The notes under the pieces were generated by a model, which was not told the DNA's origin, did no database searches, and worked only from the letters and a program-made list of their open reading frames with translations. The translations under genes were made by a program, and so were the position numbers. Below, piece after piece: positions 57,275 through 64,000 of a stretch of 64,000 bases of DNA. Position 1 is the stretch's first letter. Each line of letters opens with the position of its first letter. This DNA comes from Pseudomonas jinjuensis (GTDB taxonomy: Bacteria; Pseudomonadota; Gammaproteobacteria; Pseudomonadales; Pseudomonadaceae). The stretch covers positions 119,659-183,658 of the forward strand of contig NZ_FNIJ01000001.1 in the NCBI RefSeq assembly GCF_900103845.1. The letters are read 5' to 3'.

Positions 57275-57832
57275 CTATTCGTCGCGGCCCTCGAGCATGG
57301 TCCGGCGCAGCATGACGTAGACCGCGCCGGTGCCGCCGTGGCGCGGCTGGCAGGAGGTGAAGCCGAGCACCTGCGGATGCTGGCGCAGCCAGGTGTTGAC
57401 GTGGCTCTTCACCAGCGGCCGCTTGCCGTCGATGCGCGCCGCCTTGCCGTGGGTGACGCGCACGCAGCGGATCTCGAATTTCGCGGCCTCGGCGAGGAAG
57501 TCCCAGAGGGTTTCCCGGGCCTTCTCCACGCTCATGCCATGCAGGTCGAGGCTGCCCTCGAAGGCGATCTGGCCAAGCTTGAGCTTGCGCATCTGGCCTT
57601 CCTGAACGCCGTCGCGGGCCCAGTAGAGTTCGTCTTCCGCGCCGACGTCGATGACGAACAGGTCCGACAGCCCATCGACCTTGACCGCTTCCACCCGGGT
57701 GCTGGCGTTCTGCCGGCGCTGGGTCAGCTGCTGGCGATCGGCCTTGGGCTTGCCGGTGTCGGCCTGGTCCACGGTGATGCGCTTGACGCCGCGCATCTCA
57801 CGTTCGAACAGGGAAAAATCGTCGTCTTGCAT
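57275..57832 (-). CDS. Smr-domain protein (possible endonuclease)
   Basis: A 185-aa cytoplasmic protein with a C-terminal Smr domain: SLDLHGMSVEKARETLWDFL (LDLHG motif, residues ~100-120), VRVTHGKAAR (HGK motif) and QPRHGGTGAVYVMLRR (GGxGA). The N-terminal ~90 residues are charged. Stand-alone Smr proteins have nicking or RNA endonuclease activity in some bacteria. GGAGG five bases before ATG 57832 supports the start. It corresponds to PA1675 and lies 72 bases upstream of folE on the same strand. Confidence 0.88.
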   Translation of the reverse strand: MQDDDFSLFEREMRGVKRITVDQADTGKPKADRQQLTQRRQNASTRVEAVKVDGLSDLFVIDVGAEDELYWARDGVQEGQMRKLKLGQIAFEGSLDLHGMSVEKARETLWDFLAEAAKFEIRCVRVTHGKAARIDGKRPLVKSHVNTWLRQHPQVLGFTSCQPRHGGTGAVYVMLRRTMLEGRDE

Positions 57833-57896
57833 GGAGCCTCCGCGAAGAACCGGCAAGTTTACCGGATCAATCGCGCCTTGCGTTAGGACGTTGCCT

Positions 57897-58217
57897 TCAG
57901 TTGCGTCGCTTGAACAGGTGCGGCGACAGGCTGAGGTCGCCGGAACTGCGGGTGCGGCGACGGGCGACGCGCCAGAGCTTCACGCCCAGCCAGAGGGCGA
58001 GCAGGCCGATCACCAGCAGTACGGCGCCGGCGCCCGGCTCGATGTGCAGTTCGCCCAGGGCGGGTTGCCGGCGCAGCAGGGCGGCTACGCCGGCCAGCGA
58101 GGAAAGGACGCCCAGCGTGGCGATGATGGCGGCGAGGGCGGCGGCGAAGCGCCAGCGCCAGCGGGCCGGTCGCCGGGGGCGAAGGCGGCGTGGATCGAAA
58201 CTATCGGACAACTTCAT
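57897..58217 (-). CDS. Small membrane protein of unknown function
   Basis: A 106-aa protein with an arginine-rich cytoplasmic N-terminus (RRLRPRRPARWRWR), two hydrophobic segments (residues ~24-46, FAAALAAIIATLGVLSSLAG; and ~63-82, GAGAVLLVIGLLALWLGVKL), and a basic tail. It occupies the position of PA1676. No domain is recognised. By the positive-inside rule both ends are likely cytoplasmic. Confidence 0.75.
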   Translation of the reverse strand: MKLSDSFDPRRLRPRRPARWRWRFAAALAAIIATLGVLSSLAGVAALLRRQPALGELHIEPGAGAVLLVIGLLALWLGVKLWRVARRRTRSSGDLSLSPHLFKRRN

Positions 58218-58388
58218 CCCGACTTCCTCATCTGATGATCGAGGCTATGACCGGTGCGGGTTGGACGGGTTCCAACCCCGGCTCGGGAAGCTCGGACACC
58301 GCGCTTTCGCGCGGTTCCACTGAGCGCGCACGCTGTTACAGCCTAATCGCTGATGCCCGTGGCCGCCGCCTGTCGGGACGGACGGCGG

Positions 58389-58985
58389 TCAGACCAGGGC
58401 CTGTGCCTGGGACACCACGGCCGCGAAGTTGTCGCCCAGCGCGGCGATTTCCGCCCGGTGCAGGTCCTGGGCGGCGAGCACTCCGCCTTCCGGAGTGGGG
58501 ATGTCGCGGGTGGCGCAGGCGGCGTCCACCAGGGTGCAGCGGTAGCCGTAGTCCTTGGCGGCGCGCACCGTGGTGCTGATGCTGGAATGGGTCATGAAGC
58601 CGCAGACGATCAGGTCCAGGCGGCCGATGGCCTGCAACTGGTCATGCAGGTCGGTGCCGGCGAAGGCGTTGGGCATGCGCTTGTCCACCACCACCTCGCC
58701 GGGCAGCGGGGCGAGTTCGGGGAGGAACTGGCCGCGCTCGCCCTGCGGGTCGAGCATGCCGCCGTGGATGCCCAGATGGTGCACGTGGACGACCGGCGTG
58801 CCGTGGTTGCGCGCGCTGTCCAGCAGCAGGCGGATCTGCGCCACGGCGGCTTCGACGCCGGGCAGGGCCAGCACACCGCTACGGTATTCCTCCTGGGCAT
58901 CGATGATTACCAGGGTGCTCTGACGCAGGGTCGCCGGCGGGTAGCCGCGACCGGTGATCTGCAGCAGGCTGAGCGGGAGGGACAT
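58389..58985 (-). CDS. Isochorismatase-family hydrolase (cysteine-less)
   Basis: A 198-aa protein of the isochorismatase/cysteine-hydrolase fold. The catalytic Asp is in LVIIDAQEEYRSG and the Lys in VVDKRMPNAFAGTDL. At the nucleophile position the sequence reads CGFMTHSSISTTVRAAKDYGY, with Ser in place of Cys, as in enzymes that use a non-nucleophilic mechanism. So amidase (nicotinamidase-like) activity is unlikely, and an isochorismatase-like or other activity is possible. It is the PA1677 homologue by position, divergent from prmB. GGAG lies eight bases before ATG 58985. Confidence 0.85.
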   Translation of the reverse strand: MSLPLSLLQITGRGYPPATLRQSTLVIIDAQEEYRSGVLALPGVEAAVAQIRLLLDSARNHGTPVVHVHHLGIHGGMLDPQGERGQFLPELAPLPGEVVVDKRMPNAFAGTDLHDQLQAIGRLDLIVCGFMTHSSISTTVRAAKDYGYRCTLVDAACATRDIPTPEGGVLAAQDLHRAEIAALGDNFAAVVSQAQALV

Positions 58986-59167
58986 GGCTGGACTCCTGAT
59001 ATTACGATCCAATCATTGTGGTCTGTAACGCGCCTCCTGTGAACCTTTGCCAGATGTGCACAAAGTGGTATTGACCGTTTGCCTGCGCTGGTCATCTGCC
59101 GGCCATGGACAGTTTTTCCGCAACGCCTAGAATGCGTCCCTTTTTGCCACCTGCGAGGACCTGCTTC

Positions 59168-60079
59168 GTGAGCGAATCCCGTTTGTTGACCCTGCGCGAC
59201 CACATTCGCTGGGCCGTCAGCCGTTTCCATGCGGAGGGGCTGTTCTTCGGCCATGGCACCGACAACGCCTGGGACGAGGCGCGCCAGCTGGTGCTGGGCG
59301 CGCTGCACCTGCCCTGGGAAATCGCCGACGCCTACCTCGACTGCCGCCTCGAGGACGACGAGCGCGAGCACCTGATGGAACTGCTGCGCCGGCGCATCGA
59401 GGAGCGCGTGCCGGTGGCCTACCTGCTCGGCGAGGCCTGGTTCTGCGGCATGCCGTTCGTCGTCGACGAGCGCGTGCTGGTGCCGCGCTCGCCGATCGGC
59501 GAACTGATCGAACGCCGCTTCGCGCCCTGGCTGGCCGCCGAACCGGCGCGCATCCTCGACCTCTGCACCGGCTCCGGCTGCATCGGCATCGCCTGCGCCC
59601 ACGCCTTCCCGCAAGCCGAGGTGGTGCTGGGCGACCTGTCCTTCGACGCGCTGGAAGTGGCCAACGTCAACATCGAGCGGCACGAACTGGGCGAGCGCGT
59701 CTACACCGTGCAGGGCGATGGCTTCTCCGGCCTGCCGGGGCAGCGTTTCGACCTGATCGTGTCGAACCCGCCCTACGTGGACGCGGAAGACTTCGCCGAC
59801 ATGCCCGCCGAATACCAGCACGAACCGGAACTCGGCCTGGCCTGCGGCGACGACGGACTGGACCTGGTGCGGCGCATGCTCGCCGAGGCCGCCGACCATC
59901 TCACCGCCCAGGGCACCCTGGTGGTGGAGGTGGGCAACAGCCAGGTGCACGTCGAGGCGCTGTATCCGGAAGTCGACTTCACCTGGCTGGAGTTCGAGCA
60001 CGGCGGGCACGGGGTGTTCCTGCTCTCGGCGGCGCAGTGCCGGCAGCATCAGGAGCTGTTCCGTTCGCGGGTGAAGTAA
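59168..60079 (+). CDS. prmB: 50S ribosomal protein uL3 glutamine methyltransferase PrmB
   Basis: A 303-aa SAM-dependent N5-glutamine methyltransferase modifying ribosomal protein L3. The SAM-binding motif is [24 protein letters not shown] (residues ~134-157) and the catalytic NPPY is in [15 protein letters not shown]. An ATG at 59105 is in frame, but GTG 59168, with GAGGA upstream, gives the family N-terminus ([19 protein letters not shown]). It corresponds to PA1678. A repeat-rich region of 258 bases follows. Confidence 0.92.
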   Translation: MSESRLLTLRDHIRWAVSRFHAEGLFFGHGTDNAWDEARQLVLGALHLPWEIADAYLDCRLEDDEREHLMELLRRRIEERVPVAYLLGEAWFCGMPFVVDERVLVPRSPIGELIERRFAPWLAAEPARILDLCTGSGCIGIACAHAFPQAEVVLGDLSFDALEVANVNIERHELGERVYTVQGDGFSGLPGQRFDLIVSNPPYVDAEDFADMPAEYQHEPELGLACGDDGLDLVRRMLAEAADHLTAQGTLVVEVGNSQVHVEALYPEVDFTWLEFEHGGHGVFLLSAAQCRQHQELFRSRVK

Positions 60080-60124
60080 GTCGCGGAGGGGCGCACCATG
60101 CTCACCATCACGCGCATGGCGCCT

Positions 60125-60320
60125 GGGTAGGGCGGATGAAACCCGCCGATTGGCGTTGGCGGGTTGCACCCGCGCCTCCCCGTAGGGCGAATAACGCGCC
60201 AGCGTTATCCGCCGCTAGCGAGCGTGACGACCGGAAACGTGGATGAGGCTTTTTTCATCCACCATCGCGGGGCCGCATGCGCGGCCATGGTGGATCGATG
60301 AAGCGTGATCCACCCTACGA
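60125..60320. repeat. Cluster of dispersed intergenic hairpin repeats, copy 2
   Basis: Three units are stacked: a GTAGGGCGGATGAAACCCGC unit with CGGGTTGCACCCGC (60126-60172), a CGTAGGGCGAATAACGCGCC unit (60181-60212), and a copy (60239-60320) of the 75-bp element at 5866-5940 with only a few differences. Here the element lacks the upstream CCTCATCC arm that makes copy 1 a terminator. No gene is seen in 60080-60337. Confidence 0.7.
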
Positions 60321-60337
60321 AGGGCGGGACAGCGCAG

Positions 60338-61108
60338 TCAGCGCGTCGCCATCCAGATCAGCAGCCCGGCCTGGAACACCGCGAACAGCGTCAGGCAGGC
60401 GACCAGGAAGCGCAGGCTGGCGTCGTCGCGGCGGAAGGTCTCCAGGCGCTGCTGCAGCTGGCGGATCTCGTTGTCGCGGGCGAGCAGGTTGCGGTCGGCC
60501 TGTTCCAGCATCGCCGCGGCGTCCAGCAGCGGAATGAACTGCACCTTTTCCTTGTGCCAGTCGTCGTACAGCTCGCTGACTCGGCCGGCTGAGCAGCGCG
60601 CCCGCAGCATCCGCGCGTCCTCGTAGGCAACGTCGAAGCCCTGGGCGCGCAGCACGTGGTCGCGGCGCAGGCGGGCGTCGTCGTTCGGCACGTCCCTGAT
60701 GCCCAGCACCGCGCCTTCCACCCGGTAGTGCGCCCATTTCTGCTGTGCCCAGGCGATGCCCTGGGCCAGCAGGAAGCGCCCCAGCCCGTGGTTGAGCGGT
60801 TCGGTGGAGAAGCCGCCGTCGGCGCCGAAGCGGACCTCGCGGTTGCGGTGGTCCGCCCAGACTTCCAGCAGGTTCTGGTCGCGGCGCACCTGCTGGCCGG
60901 GCAACTGGATGGTCAGGCGCAGCAGGCTCTGCTCGGCGTTGTGCCGTTCCACCCGGCCGAGCTGGACGAAGCGCAGCGGCCTCTGGCCGGTCTTCGGATC
61001 GGGAGGAAGCGGCGCCAGGCGCAGCAGGCGGAACTGTTCCGCCGGCAGGTCCGCCCACGGATGCGGCTTGACGGCCTGTTCGGCGAGGCTCGGTTCGCTG
61101 TCGGTCAT
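60338..61108 (-). CDS. Conserved hypothetical protein with C-terminal membrane anchor
   Basis: A 256-aa protein. No catalytic motif is recognised in residues ~1-200 ([40 protein letters not shown]). A coiled-coil-like segment lies at ~205-232 ([20 protein letters not shown], then RLETF), followed by one hydrophobic helix at the extreme C-terminus ([20 protein letters not shown]). This suggests a tail-anchored cytoplasmic domain. Start at 61108 rather than upstream positions because the longer frame runs back through the aroC promoter region. It is divergent from aroC. Confidence 0.75.
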   Translation of the reverse strand: MTDSEPSLAEQAVKPHPWADLPAEQFRLLRLAPLPPDPKTGQRPLRFVQLGRVERHNAEQSLLRLTIQLPGQQVRRDQNLLEVWADHRNREVRFGADGGFSTEPLNHGLGRFLLAQGIAWAQQKWAHYRVEGAVLGIRDVPNDDARLRRDHVLRAQGFDVAYEDARMLRARCSAGRVSELYDDWHKEKVQFIPLLDAAAMLEQADRNLLARDNEIRQLQQRLETFRRDDASLRFLVACLTLFAVFQAGLLIWMATR

Positions 61109-61212
61109 GAGGAATCCTCGGGGCTGGCGAGGGGGCATCCCGTGGGTTATCGACCGTCGGCAGGGATTCTTGAGCCCGTCCGGCGATGGTTCGCAGGGCG
61201 GGGCGGGGCGGG

Positions 61213-61273
61213 TATACTGCGCGGCCTTTTCCGCATTTACGTTTTTGCAGAAATCTGCATTTGCAGATTTCTG
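61213..61273 (+). promoter_or_regulatory. aroC promoter and leader palindrome
   Basis: A -10-like TATACT at 61213-61218 with a weak -35 (TTCGCA, 61190-61195) is followed by a near-perfect palindrome: CAGAAATCTGCA (61248-61259) and TGCAGATTTCTG (61262-61273), 12-bp arms and a 2-base spacer. It lies about 8 bases before AGGGAG of aroC, so it would form a leader hairpin or serve as an operator. Confidence 0.6.
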
Positions 61274-61292
61274 TATTTCCAGGGAGCCTCGC

Positions 61293-62384
61293 ATGTCCGG
61301 CAATACCTACGGCAAGCTGTTCACCGTCACCACCGCCGGCGAAAGCCATGGCCCGGCGCTGGTCGCCATCGTCGACGGCTGCCCGCCGGGGCTGGAGCTT
61401 TCCCTGGAAGACCTGCAGCGCGACCTCGACCGGCGCAAGCCCGGCACCAGCCGGCACACCACCCAGCGCCAGGAAGACGACGAGGTGGAAATCCTCTCCG
61501 GCGTGTTCGAAGGCCGGACCACCGGCACGCCGATTGGCCTGCTGATCCGCAACACCGACCAGAAGTCCAAGGACTACTCGGCGATCAAGGACCTGTTCCG
61601 CCCGGCCCATGCCGACTACAGCTACCACCACAAGTACGGCATCCGCGACTACCGTGGCGGCGGCCGTTCCTCGGCGCGCGAGACCGCCATGCGCGTGGCC
61701 GCCGGCTCCATCGCCAAGAAGTACCTGGCGACCCTGGGCATCAGCGTGCGGGGCTACATGAGCCAGCTCGGCCCGATCGAGATTCCGTTCAAGACCTGGG
61801 ACAGCGTCGAGCAGAACGCCTTCTTCAGCCCCGATCCGGACAAGGTGGCGGAGCTGGAGGCCTACATGGACCAGTTGCGCCGCGACCAGGATTCGGTCGG
61901 CGCGAAGATCACCGTGGTCGCCGAAGGCGTGCCGCCGGGCCTCGGCGAGCCGATCTTCGACCGCCTGGATGCCGAGCTGGCCCATGCGCTGATGAGCATC
62001 AACGCGGTGAAGGGCGTGGAAATCGGCGCCGGCTTCGCCAGCGTCGCCCAGCGCGGCACCGAGCATCGCGACGAGCTGACCCCGGAAGGCTTCCTGTCGA
62101 ACAACGCCGGCGGCATCCTCGGCGGCATTTCCTCCGGCCAGCCGATCGTCGCCAACCTGGCGCTGAAGCCGACTTCCAGCATCACCACCCCGGGCCGCTC
62201 CATCGACGTCAATGGCAATCCGGTGGACGTGGTCACCAAGGGCCGCCACGACCCCTGCGTCGGCATCCGCGCCACCCCCATCGCCGAGGCGATGATGGCC
62301 ATCGTGCTGATGGATCATCTGCTCCGCCAGAGGGCTCAGAACGCCGATGTGCGCGTCGCCACCCCGGTGCTTCCGCAGCTTTGA
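61293..62384 (+). CDS. aroC: Chorismate synthase
   Basis: A 363-aa FMN-dependent enzyme converting 5-enolpyruvylshikimate 3-phosphate to chorismate, last step of the shikimate pathway. The three signatures are visible: [18 protein letters not shown] (N-terminal), [19 protein letters not shown], and [20 protein letters not shown] (C-terminal). ATG 61293 after AGGGAG gives [20 protein letters not shown] and the standard length. It corresponds to PA1681. Confidence 0.97.
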   Translation: MSGNTYGKLFTVTTAGESHGPALVAIVDGCPPGLELSLEDLQRDLDRRKPGTSRHTTQRQEDDEVEILSGVFEGRTTGTPIGLLIRNTDQKSKDYSAIKDLFRPAHADYSYHHKYGIRDYRGGGRSSARETAMRVAAGSIAKKYLATLGISVRGYMSQLGPIEIPFKTWDSVEQNAFFSPDPDKVAELEAYMDQLRRDQDSVGAKITVVAEGVPPGLGEPIFDRLDAELAHALMSINAVKGVEIGAGFASVAQRGTEHRDELTPEGFLSNNAGGILGGISSGQPIVANLALKPTSSITTPGRSIDVNGNPVDVVTKGRHDPCVGIRATPIAEAMMAIVLMDHLLRQRAQNADVRVATPVLPQL

Positions 62385-62386
62385 GT

Positions 62387-62553
62387 CGTAGGGTGGGTTA
62401 GGCGCGCGCTGCCATGGCCAACGTCTGGCGCATTGAACAGGCGCGCCGTAGCCCACCGGCCAGGTCGTTCCCGGCGTTGCTGGTGGGTTACGCGGCGCAG
62501 CAGGTTCGGCGCAATACGGAGAGCCTGGCGTCGCGCCGCTAACCCACCCTACG
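62387..62553. mobile_element. MITE-like element with perfect 15-bp terminal inverted repeats
   Basis: CGTAGGGTGGGTTAG (62387-62401) and CTAACCCACCCTACG (62539-62553) are perfect inverted ends of a 167-bp noncoding segment. Inside, GTAGCCCACC and GGTGGGTTAC form a second inverted pair. No frame encodes a transposase. It starts three bases after the aroC stop. The end motif is related to the CGTAGGGTGG units at 111 and 5866. Confidence 0.6.
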
Positions 62554-62573
62554 TCAGTACCGATTCCCCGCCC

Positions 62574-63725
62574 ATGTCCGCAGCTGTTCCCTACTGGCGC
62601 CTGTCCAGCTTCTACTTCTTCTATTTCTGCCTGCTCGGCGGGACGGCGCCGTTTCTCGCCCTGTATTTCGATCACCTGGGCTTTTCCAGCGCGCGGATCG
62701 GCGAGCTGGTGGCGATTCCCATGCTGATGCGCTGCGTCGCGCCGAACATCTGGGGCTGGCTTGGCGACCGCAGCGGCCGGCGTCTGGTCATCGTGCGCTT
62801 CGGCGCGCTGGCGACGGCGGCGAGCTTCGCCACCATCTTCATCAGCCACAGCTACGCCTGGCTGGCACTGGTGATGGCGCTGCACGCGTTCTTCTGGCAC
62901 GCGGTGCTGCCGCAGTTCGAGGTCATCACCCTGGCCCATCTGGGCGAGAAAACCGCCAGCTACAGCCGCATCCGCCTGTGGGGTTCGATCGGCTTCATCT
63001 GCACCGTGGTCGGCCTCGGCTGGCTGTTCGAACGGGCCAGCCTGGACGCCTATCCCGTGGCATTGCTGGCGATCATGCTCGGCATCGTCGGCGCCAGCTG
63101 GTGGGTGCCCAACGCCCAGCCGGCGGTGCGCCACGACGAGGCGAGCGCCGGCGGCTTCCTGCAGCAGCTGCTGCGTCCCGGCGTGCTGGCCTTCTATGTC
63201 TGCGTCTGCCTGATGCAGCTGTCCCACGGCCCGTACTACACCTTCCTGACCCTGCACCTGGAAGCGCTCGGCTACAGCCGTGGCGTCATCGGCCAGCTGT
63301 GGGCGCTGGGGGTGGTGGCCGAGGTGCTGCTGTTCCTGTTCATGCCGCGCCTGCTGGGCAGCTTCAGCCTGCGTCAGGTGCTGGCCGCCAGCTTCCTGCT
63401 GGCGTCGCTGCGCTGGCTGCTGCTGGGCAGCCTGGCCGAGCACCTGCTCGTCCTGCTGTTCGCCCAGCTGCTGCACGCGGCGACCTTCGGCAGTTTCCAC
63501 GCCGCCTGCATACACTTCGTCCAGCGCAGCTTCCAGGCGCGCCAGCAGGGCCAGGGCCAGGCGCTCTACGCAGCGCTGGCCGGCACCGGCGGCGCGCTGG
63601 GGGCGCTGTACTCCGGCTACAGCTGGAGCAGCCTCGGCGCCGCCTGGACCTTCGCCATCGCCAGCCTCGTGGCGCTTGGCGCGGCTTTCATCATCTGCAC
63701 CCGCCTGAAAGAGGAGAGGGCATGA
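62574..63725 (+). CDS. Major facilitator superfamily transporter
   Basis: A 383-aa inner-membrane protein with about twelve hydrophobic segments and the MFS loop motif GWLGDRSGRRLVIVRFG between helices 2 and 3. Early YWRLSSFYFFYFCLLGGTAPFLALYF resembles the HcaT/LacY-like nucleoside/oligosaccharide porter branch. It lies in the position of PA1682, between aroC and mtnB, and overlaps mtnB by four bases (ATGA), so it is translationally coupled to methionine-salvage genes; export or import of a methylthio sugar is a possible but untested role. Confidence 0.88.
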   Translation: MSAAVPYWRLSSFYFFYFCLLGGTAPFLALYFDHLGFSSARIGELVAIPMLMRCVAPNIWGWLGDRSGRRLVIVRFGALATAASFATIFISHSYAWLALVMALHAFFWHAVLPQFEVITLAHLGEKTASYSRIRLWGSIGFICTVVGLGWLFERASLDAYPVALLAIMLGIVGASWWVPNAQPAVRHDEASAGGFLQQLLRPGVLAFYVCVCLMQLSHGPYYTFLTLHLEALGYSRGVIGQLWALGVVAEVLLFLFMPRLLGSFSLRQVLAASFLLASLRWLLLGSLAEHLLVLLFAQLLHAATFGSFHAACIHFVQRSFQARQQGQGQALYAALAGTGGALGALYSGYSWSSLGAAWTFAIASLVALGAAFIICTRLKEERA

Positions 63726-64000
63726 GCGACAACCGTGAACAGCTGACCCGGCAGATCATCGAAGCCGGGCGCTTCCTCTATTCCCGTGGCTGGTCGCCGG
63801 CCACCAGCAGCAACTATTCCACGCGCCTGGCCGCCGACCGCGCCCTGCTCACCGTATCCGGCAAGCACAAGGGCCAGCTCGGCATCGACGACGTGCTGGA
63901 AACCGACCTCGCCGGCAACAGCCTGGAGCCGGGCAAGAAACCGTCCGCCGAAACCCTGCTGCACACCCAGCTCTACGCCTGGCGCGCGGAGATCGGCGCG
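63722..64000 (+). CDS. mtnB: Methylthioribulose-1-phosphate dehydratase (partial)
   Basis: The first 93 residues of a class-II aldolase-fold enzyme of the methionine salvage pathway, truncated by the window end. SDNREQLTRQIIEAGRFLYS followed by RGWSPATSSNYSTRL is the MtnB N-terminus, and LLTVSGKHKGQLGIDDV contains the phosphate-binding SGKHKG. ATG 63722 overlaps the stop of the MFS gene. It corresponds to PA1683; the remainder with the zinc ligands lies beyond the window. Confidence 0.92.
   Translation, partial: MSDNREQLTRQIIEAGRFLYSRGWSPATSSNYSTRLAADRALLTVSGKHKGQLGIDDVLETDLAGNSLEPGKKPSAETLLHTQLYAWRAEIGA

Noticed and set aside
60315-63515. Very long open frame on the minus strand across aroC and the MFS gene
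   Set aside because: It is antisense to well-supported genes, has repetitive low-complexity translation rich in Ala, Arg, Gln and Gly, and no family motif; a by-product of high GC codon bias.

Overview
The window is about 64 kb of GC-rich, gene-dense chromosome from a Pseudomonas of the P. aeruginosa lineage. The basis is a near-complete aotJQMOP-argR / aruCFGDBE arginine block in the order known from P. aeruginosa, a hexR-zwf-pgl-eda Entner-Doudoroff block, AmrZ, MgtE, a PA1673-like hemerythrin and an aroC neighbourhood, all with protein lengths matching that group. Blocks that are far apart in the P. aeruginosa reference chromosome lie side by side here, so the synteny is rearranged. Intergenic DNA is littered with Pseudomonas REP-type palindromes and several other short hairpin repeats.

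Layout. (1) 0.5-13.8 kb: arginine/ornithine uptake (aotJQMOP), its activator argR, and the arginine succinyltransferase pathway (aruC, F, G, D, B, a small histidine-rich protein, E), with ArgR half-sites before aotJ and aruC and intra-operon hairpin terminators. (2) 14-19 kb: hexose-phosphate mutarotase with a HexR-like palindrome, hexR divergent from zwf-pgl-eda. (3) 19-26 kb: a secreted DUF4124-type protein, mgtE with a possible leader peptide, a degenerate-peroxiredoxin/2OG-oxygenase fusion, amrZ, phnN next to a PhnO-like acetyltransferase, tRNA-Arg(CCT), a VOC protein and a secreted ClpP-fold protein.

(4) 26-53 kb: a large accessory catabolic island. A leftward arm (crotonase, DUF1254, acyl-CoA dehydrogenase, crotonase, SDR, LuxR/MalT-type regulator, two SDRs, alpha-methylacyl-CoA racemase) faces a rightward arm (second LuxR/MalT-type regulator, remnants of a third regulator and of a DUF1329 gene, SCP2-type thiolase, two MaoC-fold subunits, SDR, acyl-CoA dehydrogenase, acyl-CoA ligase, two DUF1254 proteins, an APH-like kinase and another acyl-CoA dehydrogenase), closed by a convergent marR. 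Together these look like a complete beta-oxidation route for a 2-methyl-branched (isoprenoid- or sterol-side-chain-like) acid: the same activities as the mammalian peroxisomal set (ligase, AMACR, dehydrogenase, split MFE-2, SCPx thiolase), plus a kinase/dehydrogenase pair of the type that handles 4-hydroxyacyl-CoAs. The substrate is inferred, not shown.

(5) 53-64 kb: PLP aminotransferase, GST-like protein, ANR-box-preceded hemerythrin, a periplasmic double-Cache protein, folE, Smr protein, small membrane protein, isochorismatase-like protein, prmB, a tail-anchored hypothetical, aroC, an MFS transporter and the start of mtnB, which runs off the window. Leftward genes folE to the isochorismatase precede rightward prmB, aroC, MFS and mtnB.
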